Notes: generated from the letters alone by a model not told the origin. Counted from the first letter of the stretch, positions 47,721 through 59,732 are shown. The stretch is DNA of 64,000 bases from Tessaracoccus coleopterorum (GCF_011174705.1 NZ_JAANIJ010000001.1:248001-312000); one strand, 5' to 3'. Translations and numbers: made by a program.

Positions 47721-49552
47721 ATGCCCACCATCTCGCTGGTTGACCTGTTGAGGTTGGTGGAGGGCGGCGCTGACGCCTCCACCATCGTTGCCGCCGCCGG
47801 CCCGACCTGCCATCGGAGGCCGTCTCAGCCCTGAAGCGGCTCGCAGAGCGCTGCAGCTCGGAGTCCAGGTCGCGGCTGCTCGTGGCCACCCTGTCCGAGA
47901 CGGCGGCCGACCTCGCAGGCATCGCCGATCCCGATTCCGTGCTGTCCGCGATCGTGCAGCGCACGCGCGCCGTGACGGGCGCCGACATGGCCTACGTGTC
48001 GCTGAACGACCACGCCACCGGGGAGACCTACATCTGCCAGTCGGACGGGGTCCGCACCCGGGAGTACGCCACCATCCGGATGCCGCTCGGCACCGGGGTG
48101 CTCGGCAAGGCCGCCACCGGCATGGCGGTGGTGTCCACCTCCGACTACACGGACGACCCGACGATCGTGCACCTCGACAGCATCGACGCCATCGTCCGGT
48201 TGGAGGGGGTCCGCTCCATCCTGGGGGTCCCCATGAACGTGCAGGGCCGGATCCAGGGTGCGCTGTTGATCGCCGACCGCCGCCGCGTCGAGTACCCGGC
48301 CGAGACGCGCGAGATCGTCGAGGCCATCGCCCGGCAGGCGGCCGTCGCGATCGACCACAGCGCGCGGCTCGCCCACGTGACCGCGGCGCTGGAGGACCTG
48401 GGCGCGCGGGAGGACGCGGGACGCGAGAGGGTCCACGCGATGCAGTCGCTGCTGGAGTTCGATCGCCGTCTCGTGGAGTCGGTCGGCTCACGCGACCAGG
48501 GGGCATCCTGACCCTGCTCGGAAACGTCTATCACGCCCGTGCCGAGTTCCTCGGTCCGGACGAGCGTCCCGCCGACCCGCGGTTGAGGGCGGCGCTGCCA
48601 CCGCCCTCTCCTCGGGGTTGCCGTTTCCCGTGGCGACGGGCGAGGGCCATGTGACGATCTGCGCGGCGCGGATGGTCGGGAGACATCTAGGCACGGTGGT
48701 GGTGCACCGGGCCATCCCCGTCGGCGAGCGGGAGGCGCTCGAGCATGCCGCACTGCACCTCGGGCTCGCCGCGTTGATAGAGCGGATCGAGGCCGACGCG
48801 GAGCAGCGCTCCCAGTTTGAGCTGCTCGACGACTGCATCTCGGGACGGGCGGTGCCCGGGGCTCCGCTGCGGGCCCGGATGGAGCGCCACGGCGTCGATC
48901 CGAGGCGCCCCCTCGTGGTGCTCGCGGTCCGGACCGCGTTACGGGTTCCCGATGCGCTCGCGTGCGTCAGGCGCGCGGTGCAGGCCCCGCGCTCGTCGCC
49001 GAGCACGGTGACCACGTGTGCGCGCTCGTGCAGACCGACCGCCCATGCGCAGCCCAGGTGCAGGCGGCCCTCGAGGTCGATGATCCCTCCGCGCGGGTCG
49101 GCTCTTCGCGGGTGCAGGGTCCGCTGACCGACATCCCCGCGCCCACCGCAGCGCCGGGATCGCACTGTCCACGCTGCTGCTGCTCGGGGCAGGGTGCTGG
49201 ACGGTGACACCGTCGGAGCGCTCGGTGCCCTGCTCGAGGCGGAGGCCGAGGGGTCGCTCCCACGGGGGTCCGTGCCCCTGCCGCGCCGCTTGTGAGCTAC
49301 GACGCCGCGCACGGGACCGATCTGGTGCGCACGGCGTGGGCGGTGCTGGAGTTCGGCCCGCAGTTGCCGCCCGTGGCGGCCGCCCTGTTCATCCACCCGA
49401 ACACCCTGCGGCAACGCATCGGCCGGATCTCCACCCTGCTCGGTGAGGGGTGGGGCGTCGGCGCGGGCCGGCTCGATCTCCACATGGCTCTTCGCGCCCT
49501 CATGCTGCAGCGCGGCCCGGACTTCCCGAATGACACCGGGCCGCCGCGCTGA
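47721..49552 (+). CDS. GAF-domain, PucR/CdaR-type transcriptional regulator
   Basis: About 610 residues. The N-terminus starts MPTISLVDLLRLVEGGADAS and is followed by a GAF sensor domain (LAGIADPDSVLSAIVQRTRA, GADMAYVSLNDHATGETYIC, MPLGTGVLGKAATG, RLEGVRSILGVPMNVQGR). The C-terminus is the PucR/CdaR HTH_30 domain: FIHPNTLRQRIGRISTLLGE with DLHMALRALML. At least five frame breaks (near 47,805, 48,490, 48,595, 48,970, 49,140 and 49,260). It is divergent from the lactonase operon, whose activator it probably is. The GAF ligand is unknown. Confidence 0.85.
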
Positions 49553-49677
49553 CGCTCCGCCGTGTCCCACGCGCAGTTCAGGCGCATCTCGCAGAGGTAA
49601 GACCTGCACCGTCCGGAGCTCGTCGGGTTTGCCGGCGAGCCTCGGACGGCGTGAGAGCGTCCCGACCCCAGCCGCGC

Positions 49678-50986
49678 TCAGGCCAGCCGGAGCACCGCAG
49701 GCCCTGGACGATGGGCGTCCATGCTTAGGACCCCGTCGGTCAGATGCCCCCATTCCGGCGTCAGCAACTCACTGACAGGCACGGTGACGGGTTCATCACT
49801 GTCGACGAATAGGAGCGTCTGGTCGGCCGCGGACGCGACCCGCACCCAGGCACCCGGAACCTCGACGATGCGATCGGTCGGCCCGATGTCATTGAGAAGC
49901 TGACCCGCCGGTTGCATCCATCGCGCAATCTCGGCGACGATCTCCGACTGCCACTCGGGAAGCCGTCCGTCGGCCATCGGGCCGACGCCGAACAGTAGAC
50001 GCCCCCACGGGAGGCAACATCGATGAGGTGGCGGACCGCCCTGCGACCGGTCAATGCATGCTCCCTGCCTTCCGCCCGGTTGTAGGCGAAGGAGAGCCCC
50101 ACACCGCGGCAGTTTTCCCATGTAGCGGCGTCCTCGGAGCTCAACAGGTGCTGGTACTCGCTGGTCGTGTAGTCCGAGTGCGGCACGTGCCAGCGATCGT
50201 TGACCACGCCATCGGGGTTCGCAGCGTAGTACTCCTCGAAGACGCGCCCGATCCCGCTCTGCCTGAAATCCTTCCCTCATCGGGCCATTCGATGTCGTTC
50301 CAGAGCACGTCGGGCCGGTAGCGCAGCACGAGGTCGCGCAGGTGGTCCGCCGCGTACGCGGCATACTCGCGGTCCAGGGCCTGACGCCGTCGAAGCTCCA
50401 GGAATCGTCCAGACCGATAGGCGCGAAGGGCCGGACATGCCAGTCAAGGCCGCCGGAGTAATACGCACCGAACCGGACGCCGTGCTCTCGGCAGGCGTCT
50501 GCGTAGGCGCCGACGAGATCCCGCTTCGGGCCTCGGGCCACCGTGTTGCGGCCCTCACTTCCCGGAGCGTCCCAGAGGCAGACACCGTCATGATGCTTGG
50601 TCGTGAGGACGACGTATCTGCCACCCGCCGCGGCGAGCTCACCCACGAGCGCGGACGGATCGAAGCGCTCGGCGCGCCAGTCATCGATGAAGTCGTCGTA
50701 GGGCCTGTCGCCATACACCCGTCGGTGGTGCTCTTGCGCAGGGCTGCCCTCGATCCGGATGGTGTTGTAGTACCACTCCGAGTACGGGTTGTGCGTGTAC
50801 CACTCCCGCGGAGGAATGGTGCCCAACTCACCCTTCGGCTCCCCCATGCGGGCACCGAATAGGGCCCCAGTGGATGAAGAACCCCAACCTCGCTCGCCTG
50901 AACCAGTCAGGCGTCGGACGCCGAAGCGCCTGCCAGCGGAGCTCATCTTGCTCGTCGTCGCCCATGGGCGCGCTGTTATCTACCAC
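49678..50986 (-). CDS. Alpha-L-fucosidase (GH29)
   Basis: Glycoside hydrolase of family 29, about 435 residues. LGFFIHWGP near the start, REWYTHNPYSEWYYNTIRIE, FDPSALVGELAAAGGRYVVL, TTKHHDGVCLWDAPGSEGRN, FGAYYSGGLDWH, the nucleophile region YRPDVLWNDIEWP (Asp), and LLFGVGPMADGRLPEWQSEI are family landmarks. No signal peptide, so it acts on imported sugar. GTG start 50986 follows GGAGG by five bases and overlaps the upstream permease by 11 bp. Frame breaks near 50,855, 50,840, 50,390, 50,272 and 49,998. Last gene of the sugar ABC operon. Confidence 0.88.
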
Positions 50987-51828
50987 CGAATCCTCCAATG
51001 TTCATTCCTCGGGAAAGTTGACGCTGCATGAGAATCACGATCGCCATGCTCGCCAGCACTGCAACCGTGCAGGCCGCCATCAGCGGACCCCAATCGGTTC
51101 CCCGCTCCCGGAGAACATGCTGAGGCCGAGCTGCAGTGGCGCCTTGGCCGGGTCCGTGATGACGATCAGCGGCCAGAGGAAGGCATTCCAGTAGTCGATG
51201 AAGGCGAAGGCCGCCACGATCGCAATCGGCCCGCGCAGCAGGGGACGATCACGTGCCGGAGCAACTGGAACTGGCTCGCACCGTCGATTCGCGCCGCCTC
51301 CTCGTAATCCGGCGGCAGCGAGAGCAGGTACTGGCGCAGCAGGAACGTCCCGAAGGCACCGAATGCGAAGGGCAGGATGACCGCGGAGTAGGTGTTGACC
51401 ATGGCGAGTTCGTTCGTCCCGATGAACAGGGGGATGACGAGCACCTCGACGGGCAGCATCAGGGTTGCGATGAAGACGGCGAAGAGCGCGTTCCTTCCCC
51501 TGAACTCGAGCCGCGCGAAGGCATACGCGCTGAGAACTGACACAGTCACGGCGATCAGAGCCCCGAGCCCCGCGATCCAGAACGTGTTGAAAAGGATCCG
51601 GCCGAACGGAAGCGTCGTGAAGACGTCGAGGTAGTTACCCCATCTCACCTCGCTACCCAGAGGGCTGGCACCTCCAAGGAGCACCTCGTTACTCGGCTTG
51701 AGCGAGGAAAGGAACATCCAGAGGAAGGGAACGAAGAAAAGGAACCCCAACAACACCAGGAGGGCTCTGCTGACAATCCCGGTCCACCTGATTCTCGGGG
51801 TTTCCGCCTTGACACGAAGATCAGGCAT
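50976..51828 (-). CDS. CUT1 sugar ABC transporter permease (MalG-like)
   Basis: Second membrane subunit, about 284 residues with six membrane segments. SRALLVLLGFLFFVPFLWMF, STLMLPVEVLVIPLF-type segment and the EAA loop DYEEAARIDGASQFQLLRHV are seen; the end is MNIGGFGGR then TAA. Frame breaks near 51,240 and 51,090. Starts 8 bp inside the 3' end of the first permease. The ATP-binding subunit is not encoded here, as is common when a shared MsiK-type ATPase serves several CUT1 systems. Confidence 0.9.
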
Positions 51829-52773
51829 CGTAGCTCACCCACTTCCGCTGACCCACAAACTGCAGGGCCGTAAACAGCATCACAATGACAAAGAGAACCC
51901 ACGCCATCGACGACGCAAACCCGAGCCTGTCGTAGGAGAAGCCGGCCCGGTAGAGGTAGAGCACGAGGGTGTTCGTTGAGTCCCCGGCCCGCCTCTGGTG
52001 AGCATGTACGGCTGGGTGAAGACCTTGAATCCACCGATGACGGTCATGACGCTGGCGAAGAACATCGACGGCGACAGCATGGGGAAGGTCACCTTCCAGA
52101 AGCGCGACCACGCGCTCGTGCCGTCGATCCGGGCGGCTTCGAGGACTGAAGGATTGATGTTGTTGAGCCCGGCTGCAAGCACAACGATGTTGTATCCGAT
52201 GCCCTGCCAGAGCGACATCGCGATGAGCGACAGCATCGCCCAGTTGGCGTCACCAAGCCAGGATGGACCATCGATCCCGAGCGTGCCGAGCATGGAGTTC
52301 ACCACTCCGTTGTCCTGCAGCATCAGACGCCAGATGAGCGCGTTGGCCACCATCGGCGTGACAACGGGGATGAAGAAGAGGACACGGAAGGTGGGCGCCC
52401 AGCGTGGCAGCGAGTGCAACCACACGGCGATCCCGGTGCAGATGACGAGGTTCGCAACGGTGTACCCGACCGCGAAGACGGCGGTGTTTCGCAGCACCGT
52501 ATAGAACGCCGGGTCGGCGCCGCTCAGCAACTGGACATAGTTACTGAGCCCCACGAACTCCCGTTCGCCATACAGCGGCCAGTTGTACAAGCTGATCACC
52601 AGGGAGGCGATCAGGGGAATCACGATGAAGATCAGGAAGCCACCCATGCCGGGCGCCAGGTGGAGGAATGCCAGCAGCCCTTGGCGCATGCCGGGCCTGC
52701 GTGACCTGTTCCCACCGGAGCGCCGTGTTCCGGCTGCGACAGAGCCCACAGCCCGGCTGGTCGTGAGCGTCAT
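51821..52773 (-). CDS. CUT1 sugar ABC transporter permease (MalF-like)
   Basis: First membrane subunit, about 317 residues. APGMGGFLIFIVIPLIASLV is the first membrane helix; FVGLSNYVQLLSGADPAFYT, MLQDNGVVNSMLGTLGIDGP and the EAA loop VLEAARIDGTSAWSRFWKVT follow, ending QFVGQRKWVSYDA. One frame break near 51,992. The ATG lies in the stop of the binding-protein gene (ATGA). Confidence 0.92.
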
Positions 52774-54000
52774 CCCACGGCCTGATCGATCGCGCCGAGG
52801 ATGTCGGCGGCAGACCGGGCGCCTCTCGCACCCTCGGACGAGTACTGACCGAACTGGGTCACCACCTGGTTCCAGGTCGGGGTGGTGATCAGGGGCAGCC
52901 CGAGGCGAGCAGCGTCTCGACGACGGCGACGTCTGCCTCAGGCTTCCCCTCTGCCCAACCCTTCAGTGCGGAATCGATCGACGGAACGGTTCCCCGGTGG
53001 CTGCCGACGTAGCCGACGACCTCGGGCGTGGTCATCTTCATGATGTTCTGGAAGGCAGCGGCCTTATCGGGGCAGGAGTCCGCGATCCCGAAGCCGGATC
53101 CCTGGATCATCCCGATGCTCTCGCCCGAGGTCGACGGAGGCACGGCGATGCCGACCTCGAAGTCCGAGCCCTCCTGGTAGGTCGAGTAGAACCAGGGACC
53201 GTCGATGACCATCCCGATACCACCGGCCATGAACGCCTGTCGGGCAACCTCGTCGGTGTCGCCCGGGTTGGGCGCTGCGGCCACCGCCTCGGAGTGCACC
53301 AGATCCATGCCCCACTGGATGTCGGACACGAAAGCCTCATCGGTGATGGCCAGCTCTGTGTCGGCAGTAGGGACGTTGCCTTCGGCGAAGGCGAGCGGAA
53401 GGTACGGGTATGAGATGTCCGCGCTCACCCCGAAGCCGTACGTGTCGCCATCGGTCAACTCCTGCGCGTCGGACAGGAACTGATCCCTGGTGTACGTGGT
53501 TCCCGGAGCCTCAAGGCCCTTCGCCTTGAAGAGGTCGGCGTTGTAGAACAACAGCATCGGTTCAGCGTCATACGGAATTGCCCGGACGGTACCGTCGACA
53601 GTGAGGCCCTGCATCATGGCCTCGTTGTACTGAGAGAGGTCCAGCCCGGCATCCGCGGCCAGTTCGTCCAGCGGCGTCAGGAGTTCCGACAGCTCCTGCG
53701 CCCGGGCGGCCTGGGTGGTCATGATGCAGGGCGCGTCAGAGGCCGCCATGCGCGTCTTGACAAGGGTCCAGTACTCCTGGAAAGACGGACCCTCCAGCTC
53801 GAGCGCGAAATCCTCCTCCCCGAACGCCCGAACGCCGGCGACGAACGTCTCCCACTGCTCCCGGTCGGACTGGTTGGACACCCAGGTGTACATCTGGTCG
53901 GCCCGGTCACCCCGGACTCAGTCGCGGAGCCGCCGCAGGCGCTCAACCCCACGGCAAGGCCAGCAGCCAGGACCGCGAGGGAAATTCGATGGATAGACAT
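52770..54000 (-). CDS. Sugar ABC transporter substrate-binding lipoprotein
   Basis: Cluster-1 (MalE-like) binding protein, about 410 residues. The lipoprotein signal MSIHRISLAVLAAGLAVGLS ends at the lipobox LSAC, so it is anchored to the outer face of the membrane. QYNEAMMQGLTVDGTVRAIP, YDAEPMLLFYNADLFKAKGL, GGIGMVIDGPWFYSTY and AAFQNIMKMTTPEVVGYVGS are typical. Frame breaks near 53,918 and 52,905. The start follows AAGGAG. First gene of the binding protein-permease-permease-fucosidase operon, hence probably specific for a fucosylated oligosaccharide. Confidence 0.92.
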
Positions 54001-54533
54001 AGTGTTCTCCTTAATTAGGCATAGGCCTCGTTGGACATCCGCAACGGCGTTACGATGTGTCCTGCCTTCACTTCTAGTCAGCGTTGGCAGTCTGCTTGTG
54101 AACATCACGCGATGAATGCATGCCAAGCGTCACGAGATATGGATCGTGAGCATTGGGGGACGCCTTCTGGCGCCTTTCCGGAACCACGCTTGGAACCGGG
54201 CAATGTGGATTTGGGCGTGCACCCATCACTGGGTGCAGGCCGCGACAGACCAGGCAAGAGGTCAAGCACGCCTGGCCTTTATGTGAATTTGGGGTCGCGC
54301 AGCCACATGGAACATTGGCCAAGGTCCACGTGGATGCGGCTTCTCACAGGAGAGAAGTCACTACTTTGATACTCTGCGCATCACGTCGGGTGCCATCGGT
54401 GCGCAGAGCGCGCAGGCCACATCGACGGAGTCTCGAGTTGACGGCGGGAACCAAACCGACGTTGTTCCAACCCGCCCGGTACCGGGCTTCACCATGGACA
54501 GAACGCGCCGCAGTGAAGCCGGATCGCGATCTA
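54001..54533. other. Long non-coding gap between LacI and the ABC operon
   Basis: About 530 bp with no convincing gene on either strand. It is less GC-rich than its flanks. It must hold the operon promoter (near 54,001-54,120). A perfect 8-bp hairpin with a 4-nt loop lies at 54,218-54,237 (TGCACCCA-TCAC-TGGGTGCA). A weaker one after the lacI stop (GGCTTCAC at 54,485 and GTGAAGCC at 54,513) may end lacI transcription. No copy of the LacI-type operator seen at 55,661 is found here. Confidence 0.5.
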
Positions 54534-55557
54534 CTATGCCATTCGCTCCTCCCGCTCCTCGCCAGAGGGCGCCCGAAGCACCGTGGTCGGCGTGGATGTG
54601 TCGCGCACAATGAGCATAGGCTCGAGGAGAATGGTGCGCGGCGCTGCAGTCGGGTCAGCAATCCGTTCGCGCAGAAGATTGGCTGCACTCTTTCCGATCA
54701 GGTCGGTAGGTTGGCGGACGGTGGTGACGGACGGCGCAGCGATCGCCATCCAATCCTCATCGTCGTTGGCGACGAGAGCCACGTCACGGGCCCCTTGCTC
54801 CTGCAACGCAAAGTACGCGCCCATGCTGAGCGGACCGCTGGCACAGTAGACGGAGTCGAGGTCCGGTTGGGCGGCCAGCAGTGCCGACATGGCCTCATTG
54901 CCGTCGCGGATCGTCAGTTCCACCTCGCGGACGGCTTCACCCCGCAGGACGACGCCCCCATCAGCCAGCGCAGCGGCGAAGCCCTCCGCGCGGATCCTCA
55001 CGGGCACGCCCGGCTCGCGGCCTGTTATGCAGACGGGACGGGAGCGGCCCAGGTCCAGGAGGTGTTCGCCGGCGAGTTGACCCGCCCTGTGATTGTCGAG
55101 CAGGACGGCATCCCAGGTGTCATCGAGGTATCGGTCCACGATCACCACAGGGATGCGTACGTTCTGAAGCAGCTCGGCCGCGATGGGGACCCCGCGATGA
55201 TGAGCCCCGAGCAGTGCTGGCTGAGTGCGGACTCGATGAGTCGCATCCCCTGGTCGAGGTCATAGTTGGTCACGCCCAGGTAGACGCTCGTTCCAGTCTC
55301 GGCAGCCTCCGCCTCCACCGATGCGACCACCTGGGCGAAGAACGCATTCAGCTCGGGGATAAGCACTGACCACGTGTTCGCCGTCTGCTGACGCAACGCT
55401 TGCCCCACCCGATTCGGAACATAGCCCAGTCGCTCCGCGGTGGAGCGCACGCGTTCCGAGAGCTCCTGGCTGACGACCCCTTCTCACGGAGCACGCGCGA
55501 AACCGTGGCGATGGAGACTCGCGCCTCACGCGCCACATCGTGGACCGTCACACCCAT
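54534..55557 (-). CDS. LacI-family transcriptional repressor
   Basis: About 341 residues. The N-terminal HTH MGVTVHDVAREARVSIATVS with RVLREKG is followed by the hinge region LGYVPNRVGQALRQQTANTW and the sugar-binding domain (LIPELNAFFAQVVASVEAEA, VDRYLDDTWDAVLLDNHRAG, FAAALADGGVVLRGEAVREV, LVANDDEDWMAIAAPSVTTV). ATG 55557 follows AGGAGG. Frame breaks near 55,485 and 55,190. It stands 530 bp upstream of the ABC-fucosidase operon on the same strand and has a double LacI-type operator in its own promoter region. Confidence 0.92.
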
Positions 55558-55660
55558 CTCGCCCCTCCTCTCGCTTCTCGACGTCACGGCACCGGAACCA
55601 GTGAGCCCATCTCCGACCCGCAGGGCCGATCGATGTCGGGGATCTCAGCGCCGATGCTGC

Positions 55661-55699
55661 GATGTATACGTTTACACGCACTATGTAAACGTATACATC
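55661..55699. promoter_or_regulatory. Double LacI-type operator in the lacI promoter
   Basis: GATGTATACGTTTACA (55661-55676), a 7-bp spacer and its exact reverse complement (55684-55699). Each arm holds a 14-bp near-palindrome centred on CG (TGTATACGTTTACA and TGTAAACGTATACA), the LacI-family operator form; the two centres are 21 bp apart, two helical turns. On the minus strand TTGCAA (55711-55706) and TACATA (55687-55682), 18 bp apart, could be the lacI promoter, with the -10 box inside the dyad, so repression of lacI is likely. Confidence 0.8.
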
Positions 55700-55801
55700 C
55701 GGGAATTGCAAGACCAAGAGCTAGGCCGTTATCAAACCGTTATAAATCAGGCATCGTGACGCACCCCGCCCCGATGGTCGCGGCGGGCGGAGCGACCTGC
55801 A

Positions 55802-56575
<774 letters not shown>

Positions 56576-56777
56576 TCAACCAGCCAGGGCGCCAGGGGCA
56601 ACGGCGCGCGCCGCCGGTCACGGGTTCCGGGATCGGGGCCACTGTTTCCGGGGCCATGGGCTCTCCGCAGATGCCGACGACACCGAGCGGCACGCTTGCC
56701 GCTCATCGAGGTGGACAGACACCGGTGCACTGAGGGGTGGTCGGCGGGAGCGGAGGTTGGCTGGATAGGGTGACGGT

Positions 56778-57878
56778 GTGACGGACGCGGAGGGTGGAAG
56801 ACGCGGGCAGTTGAGGTCCTCCGGGCTGCGCCCGGGTGGACGACGGGTGCCTGCGCCGCGGCGGCCGCGACCGCCGCCTGGGTGGCGCTGCACACCGGCG
56901 AGTTCCCGGACCCGGTGCGGGTCTGCCTCCCGAAGGGGCACGACGTCGCATTCGCGCTGACTCAGGAGGAGCTGGCCGACGGCGTTGCGATGGCCGCGGT
57001 GCAGAAGGATGCAGGCGACGACCCCGACGTCACCCACGGAGCCGTGGTCAGGGCGCACGTCCGGCGCGGGGCGTCCGGCGGGGGATCAGGTTCCGGGCGG
57101 ACCCGGAGTCGGGCGGGTCACACTGCCTGGTCTGCCGCTGGCGGTCGGTGAGCCCGCCATCAACCCCGGCCCGCGCGGGTACATCGCAGACAACCTGGCC
57201 CGCGCCTCCGCGCGCCTCGGTGTCGCGACGGATGCCGTTGTCGAGATCTCGGTCGACGGCGGGGAGGAGCTGGCGCGCCGGACGTGGAACCCGCGGATCG
57301 GCATCGTGGGCGGCATTTCCATCCTCGGCACCACCGGTGTCGTTGTCCCGTACTCGTGCTCGGCGTGGATCGACTCGATCCGGCGCGGCGTCGACGTCGC
57401 CCGCGCCGCGGGCTTACCCACCTGGCGGGTGTACCGGGTCGACGTCGGAACGGGTGGCAACGGAACTGTTCGGACTCCCCGAACTCGCGCTCCTGGACAT
57501 GGGCGACTTCGTCGGCGCCGTGCTGAAGTATGTCTCGCGTCATCCCGTAGAGCGGCTCACCCTGGTGGGGGCTTCGCGAAGCTGAGCAAGCTCGCCGCTG
57601 GCCACCTCGACCTGCACTCGCACCGCACCGCCGTCGACACGACGCACCTGGCCGACCTGGCCTCCTCTGCCGGTGCCTCACCCACCCTCACCGAGGAGGT
57701 GCGGGCGTCGAACACGGCGATGCGCGCGCTCCAGCTGTGTCATGCCGCGGGCGTCCCGCTGGGTCACACCATCGCCGCCGCCGCCCGCGCACGGGCCGAG
57801 AGGGTGCTCCGCGGCGCGCCGGTGAGTATCGGTGTGGTCTGCATCGACCGCGCGGGATCAGTCGTCGGGTCGGCGTGA
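56778..57878 (+). CDS. cbiD: Cobalt-precorrin-5B C1-methyltransferase
   Basis: Methylates C1 in the anaerobic (early-cobalt) cobalamin pathway; about 367 residues. The family start is a TTGACAAAAA-type loop (here TGACAAAAATAAWVALHTGE after one frame correction near 56,830), then GIVGGISILGTTGVVVPYSC with SAWIDSIRRGVDVAR, ELALLDMGDFVGAVLKYVSR, and GFAKLSKLAAGHLDLHSHRT. Further breaks near 57,085, 57,455 and 57,575. GTG start 56778. It is the only cobalamin gene here on the plus strand apart from cbiT. I saw no convincing B12 riboswitch upstream. Confidence 0.9.
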
Positions 57879-58000
57879 TTTCCACAGAGACCCAGCCTCC
57901 CGACGCTGAACCGGGCCAACCGTGCCTTCCGACACAGAAGGATCGTCACGCGCCATCCCTCGTCCGCCGGGCACACCCCGTCAAGAACTACAGGTGGAAA

Positions 58001-58742
58001 TCACGTGAGTCGGAGGCCCGCGACGTCGCCGATCACCACGATCGCGGGCGGACGCACGCTGCTGGCCTCGGAGATGGCGGCGATGTCGGCGAGCGTGCCG
58101 GTCCACGACTGCTGCCTCGCCGTCGAGCCTTCGGCGACGATGGCCGCGGGCGTCAAGGCGGGGAGGCCGCCGTCGATGAGGGCCTCGGTGATCTCCGGCA
58201 GGCACTTCACGGCCATGAGAAGGACGAGGGTCGTGCGGGTGGCGGCGAGGGCCTTCCAGTCAAGCTGGCTGCGCGGATCGCCGGGCGGGACGTGTCCCGA
58301 GACGACGGTGAAGCCCTGCGACAAGGTGCGGTGGGTCACGGGAATCCCGCGAGGGCGGGCACTGCGACAGCCGAGGTGACGCCGGGGATGACGCGCACGG
58401 GCACGCCCGCCTCGGCGCAGGCCTGCCACTCCTCTCCGCCACGGCCGAACACGAAGTTGTCGCCGCCCTTCACACGCACGACGCGCAGCCCCTCCTCGCC
58501 CGGTCGATAAGGATGCCGTTGATCTCCTCCTGCGGCGTGAACGCTCCACGCGGGATCTTGCCGACGTTGACGAGCTCCGCGTCGGGGTTCACCTCGCCCA
58601 GCGAGCTGACCGGCCCCAGTCGGTCGTGGACGACAACGTCGGCCTGCTGGATGGCACGCAGCCCCGCGACGGTGAGGAGATCGGGATCGCCGGGGCCTCC
58701 TCCCACGAGCACGACCTCGCCGGGCTTCAGTTCTTGCTGCAT
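58001..58742 (-). CDS. cobA: Uroporphyrinogen-III C-methyltransferase
   Basis: SAM-dependent enzyme that makes precorrin-2 from uroporphyrinogen III, the branch point from heme to cobalamin. About 247 residues. The SAM loop [20 protein letters not shown] is followed by [50 protein letters not shown] and [19 protein letters not shown]. Frame breaks near 58,500 and 58,345. The ATG lies inside the 3' end of cobC (16-bp overlap). Confidence 0.93.
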
Positions 58743-59732
58743 TGGCGTTCCTTGATGTCTGAGAGGGCCGCGACGAGCCCTGCGTGGTGGTCGGGGGTGC
58801 GGGCGGCGAGTCGCAGCCACGACGGGCCGAGGCCGGGAACGACTCTCCGCGGCGGACAGCGTAGCCGCGCGCGGCGAGCGGCTCCCGGAGGGATCCGGGA
58901 GCGATGCCCGACGTGTTGACGAGGACGAAGGGGCCGCGCCGTCGATGGGTCTCAGGCTCGCGGCGCGGAGGCGGTCGGCCAGGTCCGCGCGGGCGGCGAC
59001 GCCCTCTGCGGCCAGGCGCGCGGCCTCGCCGCGGCGCTCGGGTGAGAGGCAGGCGAGAGTGGCCGCGATGGCGGGCGTGGACACCGACCACGGCGGCTGT
59101 TGGGCGCGCAGCCGGGCGATGAGGATCGGATCGCCGACGACGTACCCCACCCGGATGCCTGCGATCGCCCACGTCTTGGTGAGGGAACGCAGGACGAGTC
59201 GGCCCGGCATGGCATCGGCGATGATCGTCTGGGCCCGTGCGGGATCGTGTCGAGGAAGGCCTCGTCGACGACGAGGGTCCGGGCACGCAGGGCGAGCAGG
59301 TCCTCGCGCCGGTGCAGCACGGCCGTGGGATTGGTGGGATTCCCGACGATGGCGAGGTCGACCGGGGAACCGAAGCGGGGTCGAGGCGGAAGCCATCGTC
59401 TGCGGCGAGGAGGTGGCGTCGTGGGGTGCGTCCGGCGGCGAGGAGGGCCGCCTCGGGCTCGGTGAACTGCGGATGGACGACGACGGCGTCGCCGTGGATC
59501 GCACGAGCGATCAGCGTGAATGCCTCGGCCGCCCCGCGACGGGAGGACCATGTCCTCCCCGACCCGTGATGCGCGGCGATCGCGGCTCGCGCCGGCGCAG
59601 GATCGGGGTAGGAGGCCCAGTCGGCTTCGCGGAGGATCGCCTCGACGAGCCACCCGGGCGTCCGCGGTTGGCGTACGTTGACCGCGAAGTCGATCAATCC
59701 GGGCGCGAGATCCCTGTCCCGTGGTGCGCCAG
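58727..59732 (-). CDS. cobC: Threonine-phosphate decarboxylase-like aminotransferase (CobC/CobD)
   Basis: PLP-dependent fold-type-I enzyme that makes the aminopropanol phosphate linker of cobalamin. About 330 residues. [20 protein letters not shown] is the family start, [38 protein letters not shown], and the PLP-lysine motif [20 protein letters not shown] follow. At least five frame breaks (near 59,545, 59,375, 59,245, 58,938, 58,840). The start is not resolved: LAHHGT just upstream of [10 protein letters not shown] belongs to the family's usual N-terminus but is read within the cbiA frame. It may be fused to cbiA. Confidence 0.8.
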
